Source: Chryseobacterium sp. JV274 (GTDB lineage: Bacteria; Bacteroidota; Bacteroidia; Flavobacteriales; Weeksellaceae). Taken from it: a DNA stretch of 64,000 nt. Within the stretch, counting starts at the first letter, position 1. Every line of letters begins with the position of its first letter. The notes beneath the pieces are model-generated. The model made no database searches. It was not told the origin of the DNA and was given only the letters and a program-made list of their open reading frames with translations. This document shows, piece after piece, positions 7,733 to 14,469 of the stretch. The position numbers and the translations under genes are program-made. The stretch is from contig NZ_LR824569.1 of assembly GCF_903969135.1 (NCBI RefSeq), positions 1,612,001-1,676,000 on the forward strand, in the 5' to 3' direction.

Positions 7733-7968
7733 GATAAAGTGTTTTGAATGGTTTCTAAAAAACGTGAGAACTGAGACTCACTTTCAATCTTAATGTCTTT
7801 TTCCCTACCTGTACCGATACATATCGAAGCAGAATTATTATAGACATATACTATTACTGAAGGTTCTGAGCTTGCTATCTGTAATTCGTAATAAACTTCA
7901 TCTGAAACTTTTTTCGTAAAGTCCTTATCAATTAGAAATTCAGGACTTAGTATTTCTGTTAGGTTCAT
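7729..7968 (-). CDS. Hypothetical phage protein
   Basis: 79 residues, mixed alpha/beta composition, no recognised domain. The stop overlaps the next gene's start by 4 bases. Confidence 0.45.
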   Translation of the reverse strand: MNLTEILSPEFLIDKDFTKKVSDEVYYELQIASSEPSVIVYVYNNSASICIGTGREKDIKIESESQFSRFLETIQNTLS

Positions 7969-7970
7969 GA

Positions 7971-8051
7971 TTATTGTTTTTTAAGTAAGTATTCAATTAA
8001 ACAGATGAACTGATATATAAACCAGCATTTGAGTAGAAATAAAGCTTTCAT
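7971..8051 (-). CDS. Candidate 26-residue hydrophobic mini-protein
   Basis: An ATG at 8051 overlaps the preceding stop (8048-8050) in an ATGA junction, and the frame ends just before the next start at 7968. The product is almost entirely hydrophobic with basic ends (MKALFLLKCW at the start, EYLLKKQ at the end), the look of a single-span membrane peptide. Its small size makes it uncertain. Confidence 0.35.
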   Translation of the reverse strand: MKALFLLKCWFIYQFICLIEYLLKKQ

Positions 8052-8446
8052 GATGCTAGTCTTAAAAAGTTAGACCTGTTTTCTGAAAAGCTAATTCCGG
8101 AGCTCTTGAAAAGATTAATGTTGTGCATTCCGTCAACTGCTCTACTTCTCCAATATGTAACATGATGCATCTGACCTCCTTTTGACCCTTTGCGATAAGA
8201 AGAAAACCAACGAGCGATCATTCTCTTTATTCTCTTGTAACCAGGATTCGATTTTAAAACCATTCCCGATACTTGCCCGAGCTTGTTTAATATTTGAAAC
8301 TCATTAAACTTAACATAGATTCTCTCCCCATCTTCCAACCACACAAACCCATGTACTCTTTCTCTGTTAGTTCTGAAATCAGTCTGCTTGTAAAATTCAA
8401 AAGCTTTGATCTCTTTGTCCAAAATTTTCTTTACTTTTGCCTTCAT
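8048..8446 (-). CDS. Basic hypothetical phage protein
   Basis: 132 residues, strongly basic, with a middle segment RGSKGGQMHHVTYWRSR. It may bind nucleic acid by charge. No family recognised. It precedes the mini-protein at 7971-8051. Confidence 0.5.
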   Translation of the reverse strand: MKAKVKKILDKEIKAFEFYKQTDFRTNRERVHGFVWLEDGERIYVKFNEFQILNKLGQVSGMVLKSNPGYKRIKRMIARWFSSYRKGSKGGQMHHVTYWRSRAVDGMHNINLFKSSGISFSENRSNFLRLAS

Positions 8447-8480
8447 GATGTAGTGATTTTAATTACTATTTCGTTTTTGC

Positions 8481-8506
8481 CGAGTCACCTTTGCCGAGGT
8501 GGCTCA
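8481..8506. other. Hairpin between two early phage genes
   Basis: GAGTCACCT and AGGTGGCTC are inverted with one G-T wobble and a six-base loop. It lies just after the stop of the 8504-8704 gene on the minus strand, without a downstream U-run in that direction. It may be an RNA processing or stability element rather than a terminator. Confidence 0.35.
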
Positions 8507-8704
8507 TTTTTTTGTAAAATATTTTTCTTTGAAATCCTTGAATGATTTTGACTTGCTTAAGTAACTTGCGTATTCATGCTCAATCTCCTTCTTAGTCTTT
8601 TTTCTTGTTTTCAAACCACTCAAAATCTTTTTACATAATTCCTCTCTTGTTTCAGAAGGAAGCTTTAGTAAATAATCTTCTGCTATTTGATAGTCTAGAT
8701 TCAT
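8504..8704 (-). CDS. Hypothetical phage protein
   Basis: 66 residues, highly charged and helical (LLKLPSETREELCKKIL, then a Lys-rich tail). Its start overlaps the stop of the 8701-8973 gene by 4 bases, so it is the second gene of the early transcript. Confidence 0.5.
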   Translation of the reverse strand: MNLDYQIAEDYLLKLPSETREELCKKILSGLKTRKKTKKEIEHEYASYLSKSKSFKDFKEKYFTKK

Positions 8705-8973
8705 GATTGAAGAATTAAACTGAGTTCTTTTTTACACTTAAGGGCTTCCTTTCTTTTAGCTTCTGCATTATTGAATGCTTTTTTTGCCAAACTGATAATT
8801 CCCTTTTTATTTTCTTCTGAAATATTACCCGCTCTTCTTTTTACATAGTTTAAAGTTGAAGTACTTATCCCCGTCTCGGTATTAACATCAGCAATATCCT
8901 GAGCCGTTGTATATTCTTTCAAGTAGTAGGAAATTTCTGCACTTATCGTTTTCCCAATTATTAAACTTTCCAT
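8701..8973 (-). CDS. Small HTH-like early phage protein, Cro-position
   Basis: 90 residues. The segment TAQDIADVNTETGISTSTLN followed by VKRRAGNIS resembles a helix-turn-helix, then a Lys/Ala-rich helix. It is the first gene of the leftward early operon, opposite the CI-like repressor, the place where lambda-like phages keep cro. Function by position is inference. Confidence 0.55.
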   Translation of the reverse strand: MESLIIGKTISAEISYYLKEYTTAQDIADVNTETGISTSTLNYVKRRAGNISEENKKGIISLAKKAFNNAEAKRKEALKCKKELSLILQS

Positions 8974-9062
8974 ACATTATTTGTTTTAATTAAAAATTAG
9001 TTTTATCACTGTTTTTTCGCATTCAACAAAAAGATTACCTTTGTGTTGTTGTTTTGTTGAGA

Positions 9063-9093
9063 CAAATATACACACAATGTTTGTTATATACAA
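9063..9093 (-). promoter_or_regulatory. Early leftward phage promoter
   Basis: On the minus strand: TTG (9093-9091), 20-base spacer, TATATTTG (9070-9063), a near-perfect Bacteroidetes promoter. Transcription would start near 9057 and run into 8973 and the whole early operon. The -33 element lies inside the palindrome at 9074-9100. Confidence 0.7.
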
Positions 9094-9100
9094 GCGTTGT
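9074..9100. promoter_or_regulatory. Candidate repressor operator, 27-base palindrome
   Basis: ACAATGTTTGT and ACAAGCGTTGT are inverted half-sites around an AT-rich centre; 18 of 27 positions match the reverse complement, including ACAA, TTGT, and their partners. It overlaps the -33 region of the early promoter, where bound repressor would block initiation. Confidence 0.5.
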
Positions 9101-9158
9101 TTGTTTATTTTACCATCAAAACACTTAACTAATTGATAACCAGTGAGAAAAATTTTAT

Positions 9159-9350
9159 ATGAAAGAATTATTAGAAAAGATTAGCGAACACGCTATGGCG
9201 TTTGATAAAGACGAAAACCCCGCTGAATACAACGAGGTTTTAAAGCTTATTAAAAAAGGGTTTGTAAATAGATTGAATTCTACCGAAGAGAAAGAGGTAA
9301 TTTTTGTACGGATAACACTAGAAGGAAGAAAGGCGCTTCTTAAGCTTTAG
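9159..9350 (+). CDS. Small phage protein, winged-helix-like
   Basis: 63 residues; an N-terminal amphipathic helix, a central KLIKKGFVNRL segment and a terminal RITLEGRKALLKL of the type seen at the end of small winged-helix proteins. It is transcribed away from the early operon, on the repressor side of the switch. Its 3' end meets the minus-strand gene at 9347. Confidence 0.5.
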   Translation: MKELLEKISEHAMAFDKDENPAEYNEVLKLIKKGFVNRLNSTEEKEVIFVRITLEGRKALLKL

Positions 9351-9580
9351 TTTTCTTTAAATCTTTGAAACTCAACAATTACAAAATGCTGTGGTTCTTG
9401 TTTCTCTTCAAATGTTTTGAGGTTTTGCTTTGTTATTCTTGTGACTGAATTTTTTCTACTAACAACAAAACGTCTCATAGAGTTAAATAAATTTAAAAAC
9501 TGTTCAAAAGTATATTCATGTTCGTACTGGGGATATAGCTTTAAAAGCTCAATACTTATTTCCTTGTCGTTCATAACCAT
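9347..9580 (-). CDS. Hypothetical phage switch-region protein
   Basis: 77 residues from ATG 9580; a second ATG at 9574 is equally possible. No domain recognised. Its promoter (9593-9621) overlaps the start of the repressor gene, so expression of the two is likely linked. Confidence 0.5.
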   Translation of the reverse strand: MVMNDKEISIELLKLYPQYEHEYTFEQFLNLFNSMRRFVVSRKNSVTRITKQNLKTFEEKQEPQHFVIVEFQRFKEN

Positions 9581-9592
9581 CTAATATTTATA

Positions 9593-9621
9593 CAAATATA
9601 TGAAAAAAGAAGAAAATACAA
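9593..9621 (-). promoter_or_regulatory. Promoter for 9347-9580, overlapping the repressor start
   Basis: On the minus strand: TTG (9621-9619), 18-base spacer, TATATTTG (9600-9593). The predicted transcription start is about 8 bases before the ATG at 9580. The elements sit on the first codons of the opposite repressor gene. Confidence 0.6.
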
Positions 9622-10157
9622 ACGCGGTATGTATATTACCGGATATTAATTTAAGGATTAAAGAACTTATAACTGAAAAGACTTTTGGAAACACTGCTGC
9701 TTTTGCAAGAGAAATTAGTGAAAATCTAAAGAAGAAAACTAAAGGAGAAAAAACCATAAGTCAACAAAGTGTTGATAGGCTATTTAAGATTGACAAAAGA
9801 GGTAATATTGACAAATATCCAGAACCGTCAAAAGCAATTATAGATAGTATTCTTGACACATATAATGTATCAAAAAAATGGCTTCTATTGGGCGAGCTGC
9901 CTATGTATAACCAATCAGAAAAAGAAAATACACCCACAAACTTAAAAACAGATAATAAAGCAGTTAAATCAGATTCTAATTTTGACACCCTATTATCAGA
10001 AGTAAAAGAATTAAAGAAAAGCCTAGAAGCACAAAAAAAACAGAACGAAGATCAAGCTAAAGCAATTATTGAATTTATAGAGAAGGAAAGAATAGCGGTT
10101 TCGGATCTAATTCTAGATCTTAAAAATAGTTTAACGCAAAAAAAGGAGAAAAGTTAA
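9600..10157 (+). CDS. CI-like phage repressor without a peptidase domain
   Basis: 185 residues. Residues about 14-95 make up a Cro/CI-type DNA-binding domain (NLRIKELITEK, TISQQSVDRLFKI, then SKKWLLLGELPM, a motif typical of Bacteroidetes phage repressors). After a polar linker, residues 125-180 form a Lys/Glu coiled coil likely to oligomerise. There is no S24/LexA peptidase domain, so induction by RecA-driven self-cleavage is unlikely. It converges with the 10165 gene. Confidence 0.72.
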   Translation: MKKEENTNAVCILPDINLRIKELITEKTFGNTAAFAREISENLKKKTKGEKTISQQSVDRLFKIDKRGNIDKYPEPSKAIIDSILDTYNVSKKWLLLGELPMYNQSEKENTPTNLKTDNKAVKSDSNFDTLLSEVKELKKSLEAQKKQNEDQAKAIIEFIEKERIAVSDLILDLKNSLTQKKEKS

Positions 10158-10164
10158 GCTGTAT

Positions 10165-10407
10165 TTAATTAAGATTAAACTTAACTAAAAATATCTCTCT
10201 TCGGAACCTTTCAAGTGTTTCGTCAATATCCATATTTTGCAATATATCAATATCATATTTCTCAAATTTAAATATGACTTTTTTAATTTTAGTCATTATT
10301 ATTTCATGATTATCAATATACTCTTCGGATTCAATCAATTTCTTTCGAAACATTCTCCTGTTTTTTTCAAGCAGCTTCTCTAAAAGTAAATAATCGTAGC
10401 TTTTCAT
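10165..10407 (-). CDS. Hypothetical helical protein
   Basis: 80 residues, very charged, helical, no domain recognised. It ends 8 bases from the repressor stop, and its start is 3 bases from the end of the membrane-protein gene, so it is the third gene of a leftward trio (10903, 10410, 10165). Confidence 0.5.
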   Translation of the reverse strand: MKSYDYLLLEKLLEKNRRMFRKKLIESEEYIDNHEIIMTKIKKVIFKFEKYDIDILQNMDIDETLERFRREIFLVKFNLN

Positions 10408-10409
10408 CT

Positions 10410-10940
10410 TTAAATCTGGTGTTTGTTGGATTTTAACTGCTCGTTCTCTTGTTTTAATCTTTTTATTTCTTCTTTTAAGTCATTTTTAAAATGATCAGAA
10501 GCATTTTCGTCCAGCCTTAGCCATCGTATGTATTTTAAAAGCCACATATATAAAAGAGCCCCTGCGGCTGAGACAATAAAAAAAGTCCAACTATTTACTT
10601 TTAAGAAATCAACTTTTCCTCCTAAAATAGGAGAAAAATATACAGTGCCACTATAAAAAGAGGTCAATAGAGGAAAAAAATAAAGTTTAGGGTTAGGCCT
10701 AAATGATACAGCTAGTAGTATTAAAGCGGGAGAAATAAACAACGTAACAAGCCAAATATCTACCGTAACAAGCACTCCTTGTGAGTCCTTTAAAGTGTCC
10801 ATTCCAGGGACATATCTTTTAAAAACAACATCTATACAAGGTAAAATGGCCGATACTATTAAAAGAACCGACCCTATTTTTGCAGATTTTGATTTTTTGA
10901 TTTTATTTTCTTGGAGGAACGTCTTTTGGATCTCCTTCAT
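10410..10940 (-). CDS. Four-span membrane protein with coiled-coil tail
   Basis: 176 residues with about four hydrophobic segments (KIGSVLLIVSAILPCI near residue 22; LVTLFISPALILLAVSF; a segment near 90; FFIVSAAGALLYMWLL near 121), then a charged C-terminal coiled coil (EEIKRLKQENEQLK). Its start overlaps the lipoprotein gene by 38 bases. No family is recognised; as a prophage cargo gene it may act in exclusion or cell-surface change, which is speculation. Confidence 0.55.
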   Translation of the reverse strand: MKEIQKTFLQENKIKKSKSAKIGSVLLIVSAILPCIDVVFKRYVPGMDTLKDSQGVLVTVDIWLVTLFISPALILLAVSFRPNPKLYFFPLLTSFYSGTVYFSPILGGKVDFLKVNSWTFFIVSAAGALLYMWLLKYIRWLRLDENASDHFKNDLKEEIKRLKQENEQLKSNKHQI

Positions 10941-11196
10941 TTCCTGGATCTAGATTTGTATCCGGATCATCTGCCATAGTTGCGTTACCACTTTTCACAA
11001 TGATAGTATCACTGACTGCTTGTGGTTCAGCATCACGACTTTCAGTACCAGATTTGTTTAACTTAAATTTTTCTTGGTTACTCTTTTTAACTGATTCTAT
11101 TGCATCTTCCCTCACCTCTTCATCACGATCAGAAGAACATGAATTAATTAAAATTGTAGCAGCAACTCCTGCAATAATTAGTTTTAGTGTTTTCAT
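10903..11196 (-). CDS. Small prophage lipoprotein
   Basis: 97 residues with a lipoprotein signal (KLIIAGVAATILINSC, Cys20 as lipidation site) followed by a disordered, acidic and Pro/Gly-rich chain. It starts the leftward trio. Prophage lipoproteins are often superinfection-exclusion factors; nothing in the sequence proves this here. Confidence 0.55.
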   Translation of the reverse strand: MKTLKLIIAGVAATILINSCSSDRDEEVREDAIESVKKSNQEKFKLNKSGTESRDAEPQAVSDTIIVKSGNATMADDPDTNLDPGNEGDPKDVPPRK

Positions 11197-11356
11197 TGTT
11201 AATCATTTATAAATTAAACTCAAAAATACTAATTATATAGTGATGCTAATTACTTATTAACTTCATATCCTTGTTACGAATATAATATATTATTTCAATA
11301 AACAATGATTTTTACACATGTATAGCAAATCTTTTTTCTCACACAATACGTATTTA

Positions 11357-11381
11357 TACGGATTTATTACGGGTATCCGTA
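11357..11381. promoter_or_regulatory. Inverted repeat TACGGAT-N11-ATCCGTA
   Basis: Perfect 7-base arms with an 11-base centre, about 25 bases upstream of the -7 box for the gene at 11426. Placement fits a binding site for a dimeric regulator. Confidence 0.45.
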
Positions 11382-11404
11382 AAATGTGAATATTTTTTAA
11401 TTTT

Positions 11405-11412
11405 TATATTTG
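11405..11412 (+). promoter_or_regulatory. -7 box TATATTTG for 11426-12524
   Basis: TATATTTG lies 13 bases before the ATG at 11426, predicting a leader of under ten bases. No TTG at the -33 distance; the inverted repeat at 11357-11381 occupies that area, suggesting an activator. Confidence 0.5.
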
Positions 11413-11425
11413 TGAAAAATTAATC

Positions 11426-11989
11426 ATGAAACTTTCAATTATAATGTTGTTACTATTTTTGTTAAATACTCAAATAGTTAAATCACAAACATTTTCCTCT
11501 GTTGATCAATTGTCAAGCTATGTGGGAAAAAAGTTTTCAGATCTAGAATCAGGTTTAAGTATTAAAAGTAATTATAAAACAACGTCTTTAGGTATTGAAC
11601 GCCGTTCTTATGATTTTGAAACATACTCGGTGATAGTCTCAGAATCTGACGACATTAAAACAATACAAGAAATATCTATTTATACAAATAAAATAAAAAA
11701 CATTCAGGAGATATGGTACAACATAGTTTCCGAAATGAACCGTAATAAAAAGTATGAATTTATCAAATCATTTGTGGCAGATCGTGATGATAAAATAACT
11801 ACAAATAGGCTTGATTACCAACAGCTCATTACTTTGTTACGCAAATCCTTCAAATCAGATGAATGGATCTATGAGGCTAAATATAAAAACAAAGATACTT
11901 ATTATCTCATATCTTGTTCCCCTGTCAGTGTTGATATAAAAATACGAAACACACCTTTCGAAAAACAATCTTATGAAAATGAAAAGTAA
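11426..11989 (+). CDS. Secreted protein of unknown function
   Basis: 187 residues with a cleavable signal peptide (LSIIMLLLFLLNTQIVKSQ). The mature part is mixed alpha/beta and polar, with no recognised family. It overlaps the next gene by 17 bases (11973-11989), so the two are translated together from the promoter at 11405. It is cargo-like: expressed to the right of the repressor, in the part of prophages that is often active in lysogens. Confidence 0.55.
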   Translation: MKLSIIMLLLFLLNTQIVKSQTFSSVDQLSSYVGKKFSDLESGLSIKSNYKTTSLGIERRSYDFETYSVIVSESDDIKTIQEISIYTNKIKNIQEIWYNIVSEMNRNKKYEFIKSFVADRDDKITTNRLDYQQLITLLRKSFKSDEWIYEAKYKNKDTYYLISCSPVSVDIKIRNTPFEKQSYENEK

Positions 11990-12524
11990 AATAATAGTTA
12001 TAATATTTTTAGTAACTACTTCCTTTTTTTCAGCTCAAGAATTAAAATATGAAGAAGTCGTGCCGGTTGATTCTACAGTGACAAAACAGGAGTTATACAA
12101 TAGGGCGAGAGATTGGATTACAAAAAGCCTGAAAGATGACGGAGAAGTATTTACAATTGAAGATAGCAATGAAGGAGAAATAACAGGCGGTGGAAAACTG
12201 AGATATTATACAAAAAAAATATATGTTGGTGCTCTGTGTACTATAGGATATGTAAATTTTAAAATAAACATATACTTAAAAAATGGTCGCTATAAATATA
12301 TTATTCACTCATTAGTTCATGAGGGCACTAACTGCAGGCCAAAAAGTGCAATAAATTATGGGCCGTTAACCACTAATGATAAACCCGACAAAACCAATGA
12401 TGTTTTTCTGAGAAAAGGTCCATGGAATGACATAAAAGAAAAAACTGATGAAAAAATTAAATTGTTAATTTCCGATTTAAAAGAAGCAATGAATAAAAAA
12501 CATGAGACATCCAACAACTGGTAA
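11973..12524 (+). CDS. Secreted DUF4468 protein
   Basis: 183 residues, starting at ATG 11973 or 11979. A signal peptide (IIVIIFLVTTSFFSAQ) is followed by the DUF4468 pattern: KQELYNRARDWITKSL, a GEITGGGKLRYY strand, and a long beta region containing a C-x-x-G. DUF4468 is a TBP-like fold common in secreted Bacteroidetes proteins; its role is unknown. A strong terminator follows directly. Confidence 0.7.
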   Translation: MKMKSKIIVIIFLVTTSFFSAQELKYEEVVPVDSTVTKQELYNRARDWITKSLKDDGEVFTIEDSNEGEITGGGKLRYYTKKIYVGALCTIGYVNFKINIYLKNGRYKYIIHSLVHEGTNCRPKSAINYGPLTTNDKPDKTNDVFLRKGPWNDIKEKTDEKIKLLISDLKEAMNKKHETSNNW

Positions 12525-12531
12525 AAATAAA

Positions 12532-12555
12532 GCCCCAAACGGGGCATCTTTTATT
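12532..12555 (+). terminator. Intrinsic terminator after the DUF4468 gene
   Basis: GCCCC-AAAC-GGGGC stem at 12532-12545 followed by ATCTTTTATT, 7 bases after the stop codon. Confidence 0.8.
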
Positions 12556-12556
12556 A

Positions 12557-12575
12557 TACGACGTGTTTTGTCGTA
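12557..12575. promoter_or_regulatory. Inverted repeat TACGAC-N7-GTCGTA upstream of the Panacea gene
   Basis: Perfect 6-base arms around GTGTTTT. It lies about 65 bases upstream of the -7 box for the Panacea-domain gene, so it may be a regulator site; toxin-antitoxin modules are usually autoregulated. It could also be a simple hairpin. Confidence 0.35.
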
Positions 12576-12639
12576 ATGCTTTGTGATATTTGTTGAAAAG
12601 TAATAAGTATCAAATGTTCGTTTTTTTGAAGAAATAAAC

Positions 12640-12647
12640 TACTTTTG
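12640..12647 (+). promoter_or_regulatory. -7 box TACTTTTG for the Panacea-membrane pair
   Basis: TACTTTTG matches TAnnTTTG and lies 53 bases before the ATG at 12701. No TTG stands at 17-23 bases upstream. Confidence 0.45.
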
Positions 12648-12700
12648 CAAACTTTTTGCTTTTTGAGCTAATAATTGTATCTTTAAAAAAAATAAATGCT

Positions 12701-13159
12701 ATGTATAACTGCTTTGATGTTGCAAAACAATTTCTAAAGTTAGCTAAAGAAGATGGACAGGTTCTTGAGCCAATGAAGCTTCTTAAGTTAACTTACATTG
12801 CACATGGTTGGTTTCTTGGCTTTTACGACAAACCTTTGATAAAAAATAGTGTTCAGGCTTGGAAATACGGCCCTGTAATCCCTGAATTATATCATGTTAC
12901 AAAACGATTTGGACATAGCAATGTTGATATTGAAATTGTCGATCTGTATTCAGAAAATAAATTATCAAATGAAGATAAAGCTTTTTTAAAAACAATTTGG
13001 AACGCCTATAAAGGATTTACAGGTCTACAGCTTTCAACTAAAACTCATATGAATAACACTCCATGGAAAGAAGCTTATGACCCAAAAGTGTACCACAAAG
13101 TTATTAGTAACGAAATAATTAAAGAGCACTATAAAAAACTAATTGATGAGCGAAGATAA
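12701..13159 (+). CDS. Panacea-domain (DUF4065) protein, likely antitoxin
   Basis: 152 residues from ATG 12701 (MYNCFDVAKQFLKLA); an upstream TTG reading is less likely because the product would gain an unconserved tail. It shows the Panacea/GepA pattern: LEPMKLLKLTYIAHGW, then an AWKYGPVIPELY segment and a helical C-terminus. Panacea proteins are documented as antitoxins that neutralise diverse neighbouring toxins (PanAT systems) and are common in prophages. Its 3' end overlaps the next gene by 14 bases. The antitoxin role here is inferred. Confidence 0.8.
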   Translation: MYNCFDVAKQFLKLAKEDGQVLEPMKLLKLTYIAHGWFLGFYDKPLIKNSVQAWKYGPVIPELYHVTKRFGHSNVDIEIVDLYSENKLSNEDKAFLKTIWNAYKGFTGLQLSTKTHMNNTPWKEAYDPKVYHKVISNEIIKEHYKKLIDERR

Positions 13160-13700
13160 TACAACGCCAACTAACCATGAAAACCCGACTCCAGAACAAG
13201 TAAGTGAATTCTTCAATGAATTTAATCCGGAAGACGAAACTCTTGGAGAAGAAGAAATTAGTGAAGCATCAGGAGAACTAATTGTAGAGTCTGACACTTC
13301 TACAGATTCCAGAGATTTTATTAAACACGAGGAATTAAGATTGAAAGTTTTAGAGTTCAAGTTGAAAAAGAAGACTCAACTTAAAGAAAGTCATTCAAAA
13401 TTTAAGGATAAAAAAAATGAACGAAGACTAAGAAAGGAAAATGCAAAAAAGGCTTTTTGGTTCTCCAGTATATGGGCCGTTTTTATTGCTTTTTTTATAC
13501 TATTACACGGTTTTAAAGTTTTTAAAATACCACTTCTATTTAAGACCGTTGAATTAGAGTTTAAAATCTCAGAAACTGAATTTATGTTTGTATGTGGAAC
13601 TTTAACAGCATCAATCCTAATATTCTACTTAACAGTTATTAAAAATTTATTTCCAAATAAGATTGAAGAGAAACAATCTTCAGTAAATAAAGAAAACTAA
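13146..13700 (+). CDS. Two-span membrane protein paired with the Panacea gene; candidate toxin
   Basis: 184 residues from ATG 13146 (a TTG two codons earlier is avoided). An acidic N-terminal third (NPEDETLGEEEIS) is followed by a basic coiled coil (LKVLEFKLKKKTQ, KKNERRLRKENAKK) and two membrane spans (WFSSIWAVFIAFFILLHGF and FVCGTLTASILIFYLTVI) near the C-terminus. No named family. Overlap with the Panacea gene and the usual antitoxin-first order suggest a PanT-like membrane-acting toxin, an inference to test. Confidence 0.6.
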   Translation: MSEDNTTPTNHENPTPEQVSEFFNEFNPEDETLGEEEISEASGELIVESDTSTDSRDFIKHEELRLKVLEFKLKKKTQLKESHSKFKDKKNERRLRKENAKKAFWFSSIWAVFIAFFILLHGFKVFKIPLLFKTVELEFKISETEFMFVCGTLTASILIFYLTVIKNLFPNKIEEKQSSVNKEN

Positions 13701-13701
13701 G

Positions 13702-13725
13702 GCCTCATTACGAGGCTATTTTTAT
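13702..13725 (+). terminator. Intrinsic terminator at the prophage right end
   Basis: GCCTC-ATTAC-GAGGC stem (13702-13716) followed by TATTTTTATAT. It directly follows the last prophage gene. Confidence 0.75.
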
Positions 13726-13755
13726 ATCTATTTTTTTATATTTGCTGAATAATTG

Positions 13756-13789
13756 TAGTAAAAAAATAGTAAAAAACATAGTAAAAATG
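13756..13789. repeat. Three phased direct repeats TAGTAAAAA near the element junction
   Basis: Units start at 13756, 13767 and 13779 (spacing 11 and 12, close to one helical turn). They are placed between the last prophage gene and the first chromosomal gene, as expected for integrase arm-type binding sites. The core crossover site itself cannot be defined without the other end of the element. Confidence 0.4.
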
Positions 13790-13854
13790 ACATTTTTTCA
13801 TGTTTTTAAAAATCACAAACTACTGATTATCAATTATATTTAATTTCAAGTAAA

Positions 13855-14463
13855 ATGTATAAAGTTTTTGTCAACGAAAAAAAATTATTGATATCTAAGC
13901 ATCCGGAAGCTCTTGAAAAAAAGCTTGAGTATGAAAATTATACAACTTTAGAGATCGCTTTGGATCTTCTGGAGAATACTTCTGTGCAGGAACTTAACGT
14001 ATATGGAGAGAATTTGGATGAAATATGGCAGGAATTCCAGAAGCTTTTCAGAATTATAGAAGCAGCAGGAGGCTTAGTTAATAATCCAGAAGGTAAAATC
14101 CTTTTCATTAAAAGACTTGGCAAATGGGATCTTCCGAAGGGTAAAATGGAAAAAGGAGAATCCAGAGAAGAGTCTGCAGTACGGGAAATAGAAGAAGAAA
14201 CCGGTCTGAGTGATGTAGAACTTGTAAAATTCATCAATACCACTTACCATATCTATATAGAAAGAAATGGTGAGAAAATTTTAAAATGTACCCATTGGTT
14301 TGAAATGAACTTTGACGGAGAAGACACTTCCAAGCCGCAAATAGAAGAAGGTATTACTGAAGTGGCCTGGAAAACAACAGCAGAAATTGAGGATGAAGTT
14401 TTCCCAAGTACCTTCAAAAATATTATACTGATTGTACAGGAATTCTGGGACTTGAAGAAATAA
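13855..14463 (+). CDS. NUDIX hydrolase
   Basis: 202 residues. After a 65-residue N-terminal extension the Nudix fold starts; the Nudix box runs over residues 96-118 (begins GKMEKGES, ends REIEEETGL), with all consensus Glu and the Gly present. These enzymes hydrolyse nucleoside diphosphates linked to another group X; the substrate is not readable from sequence. It converges with murF across a repeat element and is the first chromosomal gene to the right of the prophage. Confidence 0.88.
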   Translation: MYKVFVNEKKLLISKHPEALEKKLEYENYTTLEIALDLLENTSVQELNVYGENLDEIWQEFQKLFRIIEAAGGLVNNPEGKILFIKRLGKWDLPKGKMEKGESREESAVREIEEETGLSDVELVKFINTTYHIYIERNGEKILKCTHWFEMNFDGEDTSKPQIEEGITEVAWKTTAEIEDEVFPSTFKNIILIVQEFWDLKK

Positions 14464-14469
14464 GTAGTA

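Larger units (their letters stand above)
1..13800. mobile_element. Prophage or prophage-like integrative element, right part
   Basis: About 25 short, tightly packed, mostly minus-strand genes with ATGA or TGATG overlaps form an early phage-type operon: replication protein, ATPase, ERF annealing protein, exonuclease-like protein and excisionase-like protein. A CI-like repressor lies in the opposite direction next to an operator-like palindrome. From position 13855 on the genes are ordinary chromosomal ones. No integrase, capsid, terminase or tail gene is visible, so the left end and the structural genes must lie upstream of this window or be missing. The right boundary is inferred to lie between the terminator at 13702-13716 and the NUDIX gene at 13855; the exact attachment site is not seen. 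Confidence 0.75.

Noticed and set aside
9036..9043. TACCTTTG as a plus-strand promoter for the 9159 gene
   Set aside because: It fits TAnnTTTG but has no -33 TTG, and its start would face the early promoter head-on within seven bases; too weak to list as a feature.
12557..12575. TACGAC inverted repeat as the phage attachment core
   Set aside because: Cargo genes (Panacea pair) continue to its right, and the arms are short; a regulator site is more likely.
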